Assembly: GCA_019694165.1 (NCBI GenBank)
Contig: JAIBCL010000005.1
Location: forward strand, 62,001-126,000
Origin: Verrucomicrobiaceae bacterium
Lineage (GTDB): Bacteria > Verrucomicrobiota > Verrucomicrobiia > Verrucomicrobiales > Verrucomicrobiaceae
Direction of reading: 5' to 3'
DNA: 64,000 bases
Shown: one piece after another, positions 17,121 to 25,796 of the stretch
Layout of the letters: each line of letters begins with the position of its first letter
Numbering within the stretch: position 1 is the first letter of the stretch
Program-made: the position numbers and the translations under genes
Notes under the pieces: model-generated
Seen by the model: the letters and a program-made list of their open reading frames with translations, nothing else
Told to the model about the DNA's origin: nothing
Databases searched by the model: none

Positions 17121-19037
17121 TCACCGGATCAGCTCCCGCAGCATTCGCAGCCACTCGGACTCGGCCGCACGCCGGTCGATCACTGGCGCCGCCATTTTCG
17201 TCTTCAAGTGGAAAGGCCCGAGCCGGATCTCACGGCGCACAAACGGCAGCGCCAGTTTCAAAACATCCACGCGGCGGGCGGCGGCAGCTTCCCCCGCAAG
17301 CTCGCCGAGGCGCGCATCGCTGTTGCTCACGAGATCGAAATCGGGGAGCAGCCGCGTGAGCAGGCCGCGCGGCAGCACGGGCTCCTCCTCGATCGCCGCG
17401 GTGACCTTCAAGCCGGGCCGCAGCTTCTTGAGCAGCCAGGCGGTGACTACCGCATCGCTGCGGTGCGCGTGCAGCACCCGCGCACCGCGCTTGCCGAGGG
17501 TTTCCGCCAGATAGACGGCGTGGCGCGCGCATCGGTAGAATGTGTCCGAATCCACGGCATCGCCCGTCTGTGGCCGCGCTGCCTCGACCCGCGCGCGCTC
17601 CTCGGCCCGGCGCAGCCAGATGCTCTCGATCACACAGGCATCGGGCAGGGCCTCGATGACTTTCAGCGTCGCACGGTCTCCACCCTTCCCGGCCCACTCC
17701 ACTTCTTCGGCAAGCCAGCGCACGCCTTCCCGGTGCGATGGCGCCTCGCCTACGAGTGCCGCGCCCTTCCACTCGCGCACCAAATACACGACGGAGTCCG
17801 CGGCCCGCGTGCGCTCCGGCAGGCGGCCGCTTCCAGCAAGCTCGATGAAGCGCGCACCCAGCACGCCGGCGGTCACATCGAGCGAAAACAGGCGCTGCGC
17901 CCGCGCGCGGCCCGCCTCTCCCATCGCGCGCCGACGTTCGACATCGCCGGCAAGCCCGCTGATCGCATCAGCCATCGCCCCTTCATCCTTCGGTGCCACG
18001 AGCAGGCCCGTGACGCCGTGCTCCACCATTTCCGGAATGCCCGCCACGGTCGTCGAGACGACCGGCAGCCCGCACGCCATCGCCTCGGTGATGACCGTGG
18101 GCAGGATGTCTGACGAGCCGGTGGAATCGACGATGCTGGCGAGCGCGAAAAGGTCCGCCGCGGCCAGCTCCCGCTTGATCTCCTCCTGACTGCGCACGCC
18201 GGGCAGCGTGACACAGTCCTGAACGCCTTCCGCCCGGATGCGCTCCTCCAACTGCGCACGCAAAGGGCCGTCGCCGATGATGCGCAGATCCAAGGTCACG
18301 CCACGCCGTTTCAGGATTCCGCACGCACCGATGAGGTGCTCAAAGCCCTTGAACTCCACGAGCCGCCCGACCGACACCAGACGCAGAGGTGTCCGCTGTT
18401 CCGCAATCGCCGCCGGGAAGTCGCTCAGCTCCGCGCCATTGTAAATGCGCGTGATCTTGGCCGCGCTTTCCGGGCATGTCCGGCACAGCAGCTCGCGGCT
18501 GTAATCGCTCACCGCCACCACGAACTCCGCCTCGCGCGCCATCTCGCGCAGCAGCTCGTCACACCCGAGATCGAACATGAAGTCCTGCGCGTGAGCCGTG
18601 AAACTGAACGGGAAGCCGAGCTTCTTCAGAAAGAGCGCCGTATGAGTGGCGCGGTTGGCGAAATGCACGTGCACATGCCGCACGCCGAGCCGCCGGAAAA
18701 GTGCGGCAAGGTACCACGCATTGCGCGCGCACACCGCCGGCTTGTAGTCCGCACCGTACCGGGCCAGGTGGTCATCTATCATGCCGCCTAGCGCGGTCTT
18801 GAACTCAGGAGCATCGGCGAGCGCGGCCACCACGCCTGGCTCAGGCACGTAGTGGATCTCCGCCTTCAACCGGTCCAGCCGCTCGTGCCGGAACGAGTTC
18901 CGCGGACGAAACAACGCGGCAACCTCGATCTCGAAGCCCATGCGCTCCAGCGCGAGCATCTCCGAGTCACAAAACGTCTGCGACACCACGGGATGGCGCG
19001 AGAAGAGATAGGCGAGACGCGGTTTGGCGACGGACAT
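17121..19037 (-). CDS. Glycosyltransferase family 4 protein with extra C-terminal Rossmann-like half
   Basis: The protein has 638 residues; MSVAKPRLAYLFSRHP at 19037 is the natural start. Residues 1-400 form a typical GT4 enzyme: HVHVHFANRATHTAL, SFTAHAQDFMFD, RIYNGAELSDFP, RLVSVGRLVEFKGFEHLI, then the donor site STGSSDILPTVITEAMACGLPVVST. Residues 400-638 are an added half (YRCARHAVYLAETLGKRGARVLHAHRSDAVVTAWLL) that resembles another GT-like N-terminal domain without a donor site. It probably acts in cell-surface glycan synthesis. An inverted repeat lies 65 bases upstream of the start. Confidence 0.85.
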   Translation of the reverse strand: MSVAKPRLAYLFSRHPVVSQTFCDSEMLALERMGFEIEVAALFRPRNSFRHERLDRLKAEIHYVPEPGVVAALADAPEFKTALGGMIDDHLARYGADYKPAVCARNAWYLAALFRRLGVRHVHVHFANRATHTALFLKKLGFPFSFTAHAQDFMFDLGCDELLREMAREAEFVVAVSDYSRELLCRTCPESAAKITRIYNGAELSDFPAAIAEQRTPLRLVSVGRLVEFKGFEHLIGACGILKRRGVTLDLRIIGDGPLRAQLEERIRAEGVQDCVTLPGVRSQEEIKRELAAADLFALASIVDSTGSSDILPTVITEAMACGLPVVSTTVAGIPEMVEHGVTGLLVAPKDEGAMADAISGLAGDVERRRAMGEAGRARAQRLFSLDVTAGVLGARFIELAGSGRLPERTRAADSVVYLVREWKGAALVGEAPSHREGVRWLAEEVEWAGKGGDRATLKVIEALPDACVIESIWLRRAEERARVEAARPQTGDAVDSDTFYRCARHAVYLAETLGKRGARVLHAHRSDAVVTAWLLKKLRPGLKVTAAIEEEPVLPRGLLTRLLPDFDLVSNSDARLGELAGEAAAARRVDVLKLALPFVRREIRLGPFHLKTKMAAPVIDRRAAESEWLRMLRELIR

Positions 19038-19101
19038 CGGGCGGCGTGACTTTGGCGGTGCGGCCGAAAGGTGCAAGCGAGGATGGAGGACGTGGGACTA
19101 T

Positions 19102-19120
19102 GACGCTTCGAAGAAGCGTC
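19102..19120. promoter_or_regulatory. Short perfect inverted repeat upstream of the glycosyltransferase
   Basis: GACGCTTC-GAA-GAAGCGTC, 8-base arms with a 3-base centre, lies about 65 bases before the glycosyltransferase start. No T-run follows, so it is more like an operator or a leader hairpin than a terminator. Confidence 0.3.
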
Positions 19121-19192
19121 AGGGAGCTGCACCGCCCCCCGGCCGGCCCGCGGTGCCCGTCAAGAATACCCCGCCGCATCACTCAGCAAAAA

Positions 19193-19614
19193 CTGCCGCG
19201 CGAGCCGAGCACCGGCTTCTTCAGTGCCTCGTCGTAGTTCACCACCATCCAGCGGATGCCGCCGTCGAGCGTGAGCACGAGTACGCGGCCGTAGGCGGCA
19301 TGCAGCGCGCGCTTCGTCGCTGCCGTCATCGCCGAGCTTCTCGATCATCACGGCGCGCATCCTGCGCCAGCAAAGTCTGGCGCAGCACGCGGGGGTCGAA
19401 CTGCTTGTTCTTCTTCAGCACGTCAAAGGACGCGCTCGCCGCGGCATCGGGTGTCAGCTCGGCGGAGAAGTTCAGTTCCGTCTGCACGAGATGCGTGAAG
19501 ACCTCCACCGTCTTCTTGGCGACCTTCACTTTGCTGTTCAAGGCTTGCAGCAGATCCTCGGTGCCGATCATGAACGGCCTCGCGCTGGAATTGTTTCAGA
19601 GGTCGCGCGCTCAT
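19193..19614 (-). pseudogene. Frameshifted remnant of an unrecognised protein gene
   Basis: Coherent protein-like text runs through three frames on the minus strand: MSARPLKQFQREAV, then GTEDLLQALNSKVKVAKKT and FDVLKKNKQFDPRVLRQTLL in the next frame, then RALHAAYGRVLVLTLDGG and WMVVNYDEALKKPVLGSRG in a third, ending at a TGA at 19193-19195. At least two frameshifts separate them. The start LKQFQREAV is reminiscent of helicase N-termini, but the rest is not recognised. It is probably a decayed accessory gene. Confidence 0.45.
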
Positions 19615-19662
19615 CGTGGTTTTGAGATTGAGTTTTCAGACCGCGTCCGCACTCCGGCGGGT

Positions 19663-19838
19663 GCGCAGCACCTTGGACTGCGGCAGCCCTGCTGCCATCG
19701 CAGTCTCCGCGCCCTGCCACGCCCCGGCGCTGCCGCGCATGCGAAGCCTCCGACACAAAACAAAGCTTCACGCCGCCGACGCCAGCAGGGCTGGCTCCCA
19801 AAAGCGGCAGCAGGCTGCCGCAGTCCAAGGCGCTGCGC
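19663..19838. repeat. Palindromic repeat element, about 176 bp
   Basis: The left end CCTTGGACTGCGGCAGCC... is matched by its reverse complement at the right end. The terminal inverted repeat is about 33 bases with one indel and one mismatch: GCGCAGCA at 19663 against CGCTGCGC at 19831. No coding sequence lies inside. It looks like a MITE/REP-type element and interrupts a remnant gene right after its first codons (start at 19864). Confidence 0.7.
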
Positions 19839-20060
19839 GCCGTCTGGTTCACGCGCGCGCTCATGCCACGCCTCCCGTGTTCGCGCCCTTCATGCCGAAG
19901 CGCAGGGCCAGGCTCTCGGGGATGGGCGCGTGCTGCACTTGGCCGGCGCGCACGCGCTGGCGCACGGCCTCCGGCTGCCAGGAATAAACCACCGCGCCAT
20001 TCACGCCCCGCACCGCCGCGCGCACGGCGGGCGCGAGGTCCGCGTGCCAGCGCGCTGGTA
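19839..20060 (-). pseudogene. C-terminal fragment of an unknown gene, then the first codons of a following one
   Basis: Minus strand, frame ending at TGA 19861-19863: WHADLAPAVRAAVRGVNGAV, YSWQPEAVRQRVRAG, IPESLALRFGMKG. It is cut off upstream by the palindromic repeat at 20061. Its TGA overlaps an ATG at 19864 (ATGA), beginning MSARVNQTA, which is immediately cut by the repeat ending at 19838. The tight overlap shows that this was once a two-gene unit. Confidence 0.45.
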
Positions 20061-20171
20061 GGGCGGCTGCTCCCGCAGCCGCCGCGAGAGGCCGCGATGC
20101 ATGCGAATGAGTTTGGCTGACATCGAAGACATGGGGCGTCCGGCGGCGCTTGCGGGAGCAAGCGCCCCGCC
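20061..20171. repeat. Palindromic repeat element, about 111 bp
   Basis: The left end GGGCGGCTGCTCCCGCAGCC and the right end GGCGCTTGCGGGAGCAAGCG, reading out as CCCCGCC, form hairpins themselves and are imperfect inverted copies of each other. It is different in sequence from the repeat at 19663..19838. It lies just upstream of murC-murB and truncates the remnant gene on its left. Confidence 0.6.
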
Positions 20172-20250
20172 TTGCGCGGCTTGTCGCCGCACACGGATTG
20201 ATTTGCCCCTCTCCTCGCCGAGGCTACTCTCACGGCCAATTTTTCGCGCC

Positions 20251-22590
20251 ATGATTCATCCCGTTCTCAGCCTCCTCAAAGAAAGCCGTCATCCGATGCG
20301 CATCGACCTCATTGGCGTCGCGGGCTCGGGCATGAGCGGGCTGGCTTCGTTGCTCATCGGACTCGGGCATAAGGTCAGCGGATCGGACAAGGTGACGACG
20401 CTGGAGACGGAGCGGCTGCAAAAGATCGGGCTGCAGTTTTTCTCGCCGCACTGCGACCGCGAGGTCGAGGACTGCGACATGGTCATCTACTCGTCGGCGA
20501 TCAAGCCGGGGAACGTCGCGTATGAAGCGGCCTACAAGCAGGGCATTCCGCTCGTGCGTCGTGCAGAGGCGCTCGCGGCGGTGATGGCGAACAAGAAGGG
20601 CGTCGTCGTCGCGGGCACGCATGGCAAGACGACGACCTCGGCGCTGACGGCGCATGTGCTGCGGCAGGGTGGACTGCATCCGTCGCACTATGTCGGCGCG
20701 GAGATTCCGATCCTCGGCACAAACGCGCATTGGGACACGAACGGCGAGCTGTTCGTGGTCGAGGGCGACGAGAGCGACGGCACGCTCGTGAATTTCCATC
20801 CGCAGCACTCGATCATTTTGAACATCGAGCCCGAGCATCTCGACTTCTACGCCGACATCGAGGCGATCAAGGTCGTGTTCCGCCAGCTTCTCAGCCAGAC
20901 GCCGGGCTATTGGGTTTACTGCGCGGAAGATCCCGTCGCGCGCGAAGTGTGCGCGGGCCAGGCAAACGCCGTCGCTTACGGCTGGACTCGCGATCGCGAT
21001 TTCTCGGCGAACATCACGGCGATGCGGCCTGATCAGTCCGACTTCGAAGTCTTCGCCGGCAAAGAAAAGCTCGGCGATGCCACGCTCGGCATTCCGGGGA
21101 AGCACAATGTCTCCAACGCGCTCGCCGCCATCGCGCTCGCGATAAAGCTCGGCGTGAGCTTTGAGTCGATCAAACACGCGCTGCAGAGCTTCCGCGGCGC
21201 GCGCCGGCGTTTCGAGATCCGCTACAGCGGCGAGCGCTTCCGTGTGATCGACGATTACGGCCATCATCCGAGCGAAGTCGCGGCCACACTCGCCACAGCG
21301 GCCGGATTGAAGCCGCAGCGCATCCTTTGCCTCTTCCAGCCGCATCGCTACTCGCGCACGCAGCTTTTGAAGAAGGAGTTCGGCGCGGCCTTTGGCAATG
21401 TGGACGAGTTGTTTGTCACCGACGTTTATCCCGCGAGCGAGAAGCCACTGCCCGGAGTGAGCGGCGAGACGATTCTCGAAGAGGTGCGCGCGTTCACTGC
21501 CGGTCAGAGCGGGCAGAAGCCCGAACGACAAACCAAGACGCACTCGACCCCGACGATGCAGATCGCTCGCGACATCGTGGGCAATGCGATCCGACCCGGC
21601 GATCTGCTCATCACGCTCGGCGCTGGCAACGTGCACGAGGTCGGCACCTGCATCTCGCGCGATCTCAAGGTCATCGAAGAGCTTTGGGCCATTCTCGAGC
21701 GCAACGGCGGCGGCGTGGCGAAGCTCTACGAGCCGATGAGCCTGCACACGACTTTCCGCATCGGCGGCCCCGCGCAGTATTGGATCGAGCCGCGCACCGA
21801 GAGCGGCTTCGCGGAAGTCATTCGCTTTCTTCGGGGCTCGGCGATTCCCATTCGCGTGATCGGTCGCGGGTCGAACCTTCTCGTCAAAGACGGAGGCATT
21901 CGCGGCGCGGTGATTCATCCGGGTAAGGGCGACCTCGAAGAAGTGAAAGTCGAAGGCAATCGCCTCATCGTGGGCGTCGGCGCTCGCTTGAAGAAAATCG
22001 CCAGCTCAGCCCGCGCTGCTGGCATCGGCGGCTTCGAGTGGATGGAAGGCATCCCCGGCAATCTCGGCGGCGCGATTCGCATGAACGCGGGCGCAATGGG
22101 CACGCAGACTTTCGATCAAATCGTCAGCGTCCGCTTCATCGACTTCGATGGCACCATCAAGGAGAAGTCACTCGCCGACATCACCGCACACTACCGCAAC
22201 GTGCCCGAGTTCGAAGAGCGCTTCGTCGTCAGCGCCACGCTCGAAGGCACGCCCGCGCCCCTCGACGACATCGACGCCAAACTCTCCGCCTCGCACACCA
22301 AACGCCGCGAGTCCCAGCCGATCGGCGCGAGCGCCGGCTGCGTCTTCAAAAACCCGCTGCCGCATCAAGCCGGCAAGCTCGTCGATGAACTCCAGCTCAA
22401 AGGCACCCGCGTCGGCAACGCCGTCGTAGCGCTCGAGCACGGCAACTTCATCGTGAACGAAGGCAGGGCCACCGCCCGCGAGGTCCTCGACCTCATCGAC
22501 GACATCAAAGAAGCCGCCCAACGCGAACGCGGCATCCAGCTCGAACTCGAAGTGAAAGTCATCGGCGAAGATCAGGCGCTGCCGCTTTAG
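20251..22590 (+). CDS. murC-murB: UDP-N-acetylmuramate--alanine ligase / UDP-N-acetylenolpyruvoylglucosamine reductase fusion (MurC-MurB)
   Basis: One 779-residue protein joins two successive steps of cytoplasmic peptidoglycan precursor synthesis. Residues 1-470 are MurC: GVAGSGMSGLASLLIGLGH, the ATP loop GTHGKTTTSALTAHVL, EGDESDGTL, and DDYGHHPSEVAATL. Residues 485-779 are MurB: TTFRIGGPAQYW, RGSNLLVKDGGIRGAV, EWMEGIPGNLGGAIRMNAG, the catalytic serine region GASAGCVFKNP and an end at LELEVKVIG. MurB makes UDP-MurNAc, which MurC ligates to L-alanine, so the fusion keeps them in order 2-1. The start may instead be the ATG at 20296 (MRIDLIGVAG). Confidence 0.95.
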   Translation: MIHPVLSLLKESRHPMRIDLIGVAGSGMSGLASLLIGLGHKVSGSDKVTTLETERLQKIGLQFFSPHCDREVEDCDMVIYSSAIKPGNVAYEAAYKQGIPLVRRAEALAAVMANKKGVVVAGTHGKTTTSALTAHVLRQGGLHPSHYVGAEIPILGTNAHWDTNGELFVVEGDESDGTLVNFHPQHSIILNIEPEHLDFYADIEAIKVVFRQLLSQTPGYWVYCAEDPVAREVCAGQANAVAYGWTRDRDFSANITAMRPDQSDFEVFAGKEKLGDATLGIPGKHNVSNALAAIALAIKLGVSFESIKHALQSFRGARRRFEIRYSGERFRVIDDYGHHPSEVAATLATAAGLKPQRILCLFQPHRYSRTQLLKKEFGAAFGNVDELFVTDVYPASEKPLPGVSGETILEEVRAFTAGQSGQKPERQTKTHSTPTMQIARDIVGNAIRPGDLLITLGAGNVHEVGTCISRDLKVIEELWAILERNGGGVAKLYEPMSLHTTFRIGGPAQYWIEPRTESGFAEVIRFLRGSAIPIRVIGRGSNLLVKDGGIRGAVIHPGKGDLEEVKVEGNRLIVGVGARLKKIASSARAAGIGGFEWMEGIPGNLGGAIRMNAGAMGTQTFDQIVSVRFIDFDGTIKEKSLADITAHYRNVPEFEERFVVSATLEGTPAPLDDIDAKLSASHTKRRESQPIGASAGCVFKNPLPHQAGKLVDELQLKGTRVGNAVVALEHGNFIVNEGRATAREVLDLIDDIKEAAQRERGIQLELEVKVIGEDQALPL

Positions 22591-22737
22591 CAGCCTGCTG
22601 AAAAAGCATGCAGCGGCTGCATCACCCGCCTTGCAGCCCGTGCGCCGCGCACCGAACCTGCTTCCACGCTCGTTTCAGCAGCGTGTCAGTTTCTTCGTGC
22701 TTGCCGACCGGGGCATCTGTCCGGTAGCATCGCGACC

Positions 22738-23226
22738 ATGAAAGCCTTCAAGCATCGCCTGCGCCTCGTCGTGCCCATGGCGCTGGTCACTCTCGGATTT
22801 CCAGGCACGGGCAACACCCAGGTGGTGCCCACGACTCCCAAGGGATTCAAGATGCGGCAGATCGGCGAGAACGGCGCGTCCGCCGGGATCGCGAGCACGC
22901 CGAAGCCGGCGGAGACGTCCTACCGCATGGTCACCTACATCGCCCTCAGTCCGTCGCGTCAATGGAAGAGCGCGGACGGCCGGTCGCTGCTCGGGAAGCT
23001 CATTGCGTTCGAGGACATTGTGGTCCAGACAAAAAACGCCGTGCCCGACACCAAGGCACCGCCGCCGATGCCGGCCACCATCACAGTCGTGCGCGATGGC
23101 AAGGCGCGGCTGCTGGTGGATTCCAGACCCTTCGAGATCGCGCTCGAACGGCTCGGCGAGGACGAGCGGAGCTTCGTCAAAACCATCGAGTCCGGCATGA
23201 AGGCCAAGGAGTCCAAGCGGCCCTGA
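22738..23226 (+). CDS. Secreted protein with SHD1-like (SLA1 homology) domain
   Basis: The protein has 162 residues. A signal sequence (LRLVVPMALVTLGFPGTGNT) is followed by a linker and then RQWKSADGRSLLGKLIAFED and TVVRDGKARLLVDSRPFEIA, then LERLGEDERSFVKTI. The pattern R.W..ADG......L..F.....V....DG....V....L...D..FV matches SHD1 domains found in many PVC secreted proteins. Its partner is unknown. It lies between murC-murB and metG. Confidence 0.6.
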   Translation: MKAFKHRLRLVVPMALVTLGFPGTGNTQVVPTTPKGFKMRQIGENGASAGIASTPKPAETSYRMVTYIALSPSRQWKSADGRSLLGKLIAFEDIVVQTKNAVPDTKAPPPMPATITVVRDGKARLLVDSRPFEIALERLGEDERSFVKTIESGMKAKESKRP

Positions 23227-23229
23227 GGA

Positions 23230-23310
23230 GCACGGACATTCTTGTCCCGTCGCGCTCTCTGCCGTCCTGCCATCGAGGGCGTCTGACGGGACCAGCGGAG
23301 GCCCCCGTGC
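23230..23310. repeat. Short palindromic repeat upstream of metG, about 81 bp
   Basis: The left end GCACGGACATTCTTGTCCCG contains the hairpin GGACA-TTCT-TGTCC, and the right end GACGGGACCAGCGGAGGCCC followed by CCGTGC is its imperfect inverted copy: GCACGG and GTCCCGTC are shared by both. No reading frame lies inside. It is probably another small repeat element, less certain than the others. Confidence 0.4.
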
Positions 23311-23418
23311 CCGGTTGTCTCTTCGCGTTTTCTCGTTTTCCGTGTTCCGTTTTTCACGGAACGGCACACATTGCGCGCCCGCTGAAAGCGAAGCACGAGC
23401 CCGCGAGCAATCTTCCCC

Positions 23419-25017
23419 ATGAAGCCCTATTACATCACCACCGCCATCGACTACACCAACGCCGCGCCGCACATCGGCCACGCGTACGAGAAGGTGCTGG
23501 CCGACGTGATGGCGCGCTTTCAACGGCTGAACGGACGCGAGGTGTACTTCCTCACGGGCGTGGATCAACACGGCCAGAAGGTGCAGAAGAAAGCCCAGGA
23601 GGCGGGCAAGGAGCCGCAGCAATTTGTCGATGAGATCACCGCGCACTTCACCGCGCTGTGGGAAAAGCTCGGTGTGAAGTATGACAGTTTTGCCCTGACG
23701 ACGGCACCGCCGCACAAGCGTGTGGTGCAGGCCATTCTCACGAGACTGCATGAGGCAGGGCAGCTCTACAAGGCCTCGCGCCGTGGACACTATTCCGTCC
23801 GGCAGGAGCAGTTTCTCACCGACAAGGAGCGGGGCGAGGACGGAAAGTTTGGCGACGAGTGGGGCGAGGTGATCGAGCTGGAGGAGTCGAACTGGTATTT
23901 CAAACTCAGCGAGCACGTCGACTGGCTCAAAGGCTACATCCGCAGCCATCCGGATTTCATTTTCCCTGCGCACCGCGCGCATGACGTGATCAATGCGCTC
24001 GAAGGCAGCGGCGGCATCGATCTCTGCATCTCGCGGCCAAAGGAGCGGCTGACGTGGGGCATTCCCCTGCCCTTCGATCCCGACTTCGTGAACTACGTGT
24101 GGTTCGACGCACTGGTGAACTACATCAGCTACGCCGGCTATCTCGCCGATGAATGCGGCAACACGGGCCTGCCCGACTTCAAGACGCTCTGGCCGGCGAA
24201 CGCGCATGTGATCGGCAAGGACATCCTCAGTCCGCCGCACGCGATCTACTGGCCCACGATGCTGCATGCGATGGGCTTCAGCGACGCGGACATCCCGCGC
24301 CTCGTCGTCCACGGTTGGTGGAACGTGAAGGGATCGAAGATGAGCAAGAGCCTCGGCAACGTGATCGATCCAAACGTGCTCGCCGACACCTTCACGCCCG
24401 ACGGTCTTCGCTTCTATTTGATGAAGGACATCGCCACCGGCTACGACGCCGACTTCAGCGACGAACGGCTGCTCATGGCCTACAACAAGGAACTCGGCGG
24501 CGGCCTGGGCAATCTGCTCAACCGCTCGCTGAACATGGCCAATCGGTATCGCAATGGCGTGGTGAAAATCGGCGGCCATGACGACGACATTTGCGTGTCG
24601 CTGCGCGAAACCGTGATCGAGGCATACACCGCCTATCCCGAAAAAATGGAATCGTGGGCGATTCACGAGGGCATCGAAGAAGCATGGAAAATCGTCACCG
24701 CCGCGAACGGCTTCATCGAGCAAACGCAGCCGTTCAAGCTGGCGAAGGACGAATCACAGGCTGCGCGCCTCGATGCCGTGCTGCATCATCTCGCGGAGTC
24801 GCTCGCGCATGTGAGCGTGCTGCTGGATCCGGTCATGCCGGTGATGTGTGGCAGGATTCGCGAACAACTGGGCTGGGCGCTGCCCGACAGCTTCAAGCTC
24901 ACCGATCTCAGATGGGGCCTGCTGCCCGACGGCCATCAACTCGGCCTGGGCACGCCGCTGTTCCCGCGCGTGGAGGTCGCATCGGAAGAAGGTGCGGGCG
25001 CGAAGGCACGTCCCTAG
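23419..25017 (+). CDS. metG: Methionyl-tRNA synthetase, short form
   Basis: The product charges tRNA-Met with methionine. It is a 532-residue class I synthetase with the HIGH motif in NAAPHIGHAYEKVLAD, the KMSKS loop in KGSKMSKSLGNVIDP, and an anticodon-binding helical domain at about residues 380-510. In the connective peptide the usual zinc-binding cysteines are missing (SRRGHYSVRQEQFLTD). The C-terminal OB-fold tRNA-binding domain found in long forms is also missing. The start ATG at 23419 gives MKPYYITTAIDYTNAAP, typical of the family. Confidence 0.96.
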   Translation: MKPYYITTAIDYTNAAPHIGHAYEKVLADVMARFQRLNGREVYFLTGVDQHGQKVQKKAQEAGKEPQQFVDEITAHFTALWEKLGVKYDSFALTTAPPHKRVVQAILTRLHEAGQLYKASRRGHYSVRQEQFLTDKERGEDGKFGDEWGEVIELEESNWYFKLSEHVDWLKGYIRSHPDFIFPAHRAHDVINALEGSGGIDLCISRPKERLTWGIPLPFDPDFVNYVWFDALVNYISYAGYLADECGNTGLPDFKTLWPANAHVIGKDILSPPHAIYWPTMLHAMGFSDADIPRLVVHGWWNVKGSKMSKSLGNVIDPNVLADTFTPDGLRFYLMKDIATGYDADFSDERLLMAYNKELGGGLGNLLNRSLNMANRYRNGVVKIGGHDDDICVSLRETVIEAYTAYPEKMESWAIHEGIEEAWKIVTAANGFIEQTQPFKLAKDESQAARLDAVLHHLAESLAHVSVLLDPVMPVMCGRIREQLGWALPDSFKLTDLRWGLLPDGHQLGLGTPLFPRVEVASEEGAGAKARP

Positions 25018-25073
25018 CGCCGGGAAATCTGTCACCGGCTGGATGGCGGAGCGGTTTCTTTTGTCATGCGCGG

Positions 25074-25796
25074 TCACGAGCGGGCTGCCAACCACGCCTT
25101 CCTTCGCTTTTCCGGCAGCTTCTCGATGGCGTAGCGCAGCATGGTGCGCGGCATCTGCGCGACGTGCGCCGCGAGAAAGCCTTCGAGAGTTTTCACATCG
25201 CGATTCCCCACCTCGCGCAACATCCAGCCGCAGGCCTTGTGCATGAGATCGTGCGTGTCGCCGAGCAGTGAGCGGACGATCTCGACGGTGTCGTCAAACT
25301 GGCCCCCGCGGATGAATGTCTGCGTGGCCAGCACCGCGATCCGGCGCTCCCAGAGACTGCGGGACTTCGCGAGCCTGCGGAGAACCGAGCGATCCTTGTC
25401 CAGCAACCATGCTCCGACGATGTGCGGCGCGCTGGTGTCCACGAGGTCCCAGTTGTTGATCCACCGGGTGTTTTTCAAATAGACGCTGAAGATGGACGCG
25501 CGGGTTTTCTGGTCGCCACGCTCGAAGCGGCGCACGAGACAGAACAGGGCGAGCAGCCGCTCCTCGTGAAGAGCTGAATGCAGCAGGGCGAGCACGTCCG
25601 CTTCCACCAGGCCGTCGCAGGACCGCACGAGAGCCCGAATCTGCGGCACCTTCAGACCGAGGAACTCGTCACCTTCACCGTACTGGCCGGGACCCGTCTT
25701 GAAAAACCGAAGTGCGACGGCTGCGTGTTCGGGTTTCGCCCGGAGGCGGAGTTCGGCACGGAGAGCGGCGAGGTTCACACTTGGCGACTCACACAT
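25074..25796 (-). CDS. DNA alkylation repair protein, AlkD-like
   Basis: This 240-residue all-helical protein has HEAT-like repeats (ALRFFKTGPGQYGEGDEFLGL, KVPQIRALVR, HEERLLALFCLVRRFERGD, RWINNWDLVDTSAPHIVGAW, SRSLWERRIAVLATQTFIRG, KACGWMLREVG, LEGFLAAHVAQMPRTMLRYA). The RWINNWDLVD segment carries the Trp and Asp residues expected for AlkD base excision of alkylated purines. Its start overlaps the end of the sugar phosphate isomerase-like gene by 8 bases, so the two are co-transcribed, though no shared pathway is apparent. Confidence 0.9.
   Translation of the reverse strand: MCESPSVNLAALRAELRLRAKPEHAAVALRFFKTGPGQYGEGDEFLGLKVPQIRALVRSCDGLVEADVLALLHSALHEERLLALFCLVRRFERGDQKTRASIFSVYLKNTRWINNWDLVDTSAPHIVGAWLLDKDRSVLRRLAKSRSLWERRIAVLATQTFIRGGQFDDTVEIVRSLLGDTHDLMHKACGWMLREVGNRDVKTLEGFLAAHVAQMPRTMLRYAIEKLPEKRRKAWLAARS

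Noticed and set aside
22589-22690. Inverted CTGCTGAAA arms after murC-murB, thought to be a terminator or repeat element
   Set aside because: The arms are short and imperfect, no T-run follows the hairpin, and the borders cannot be set.
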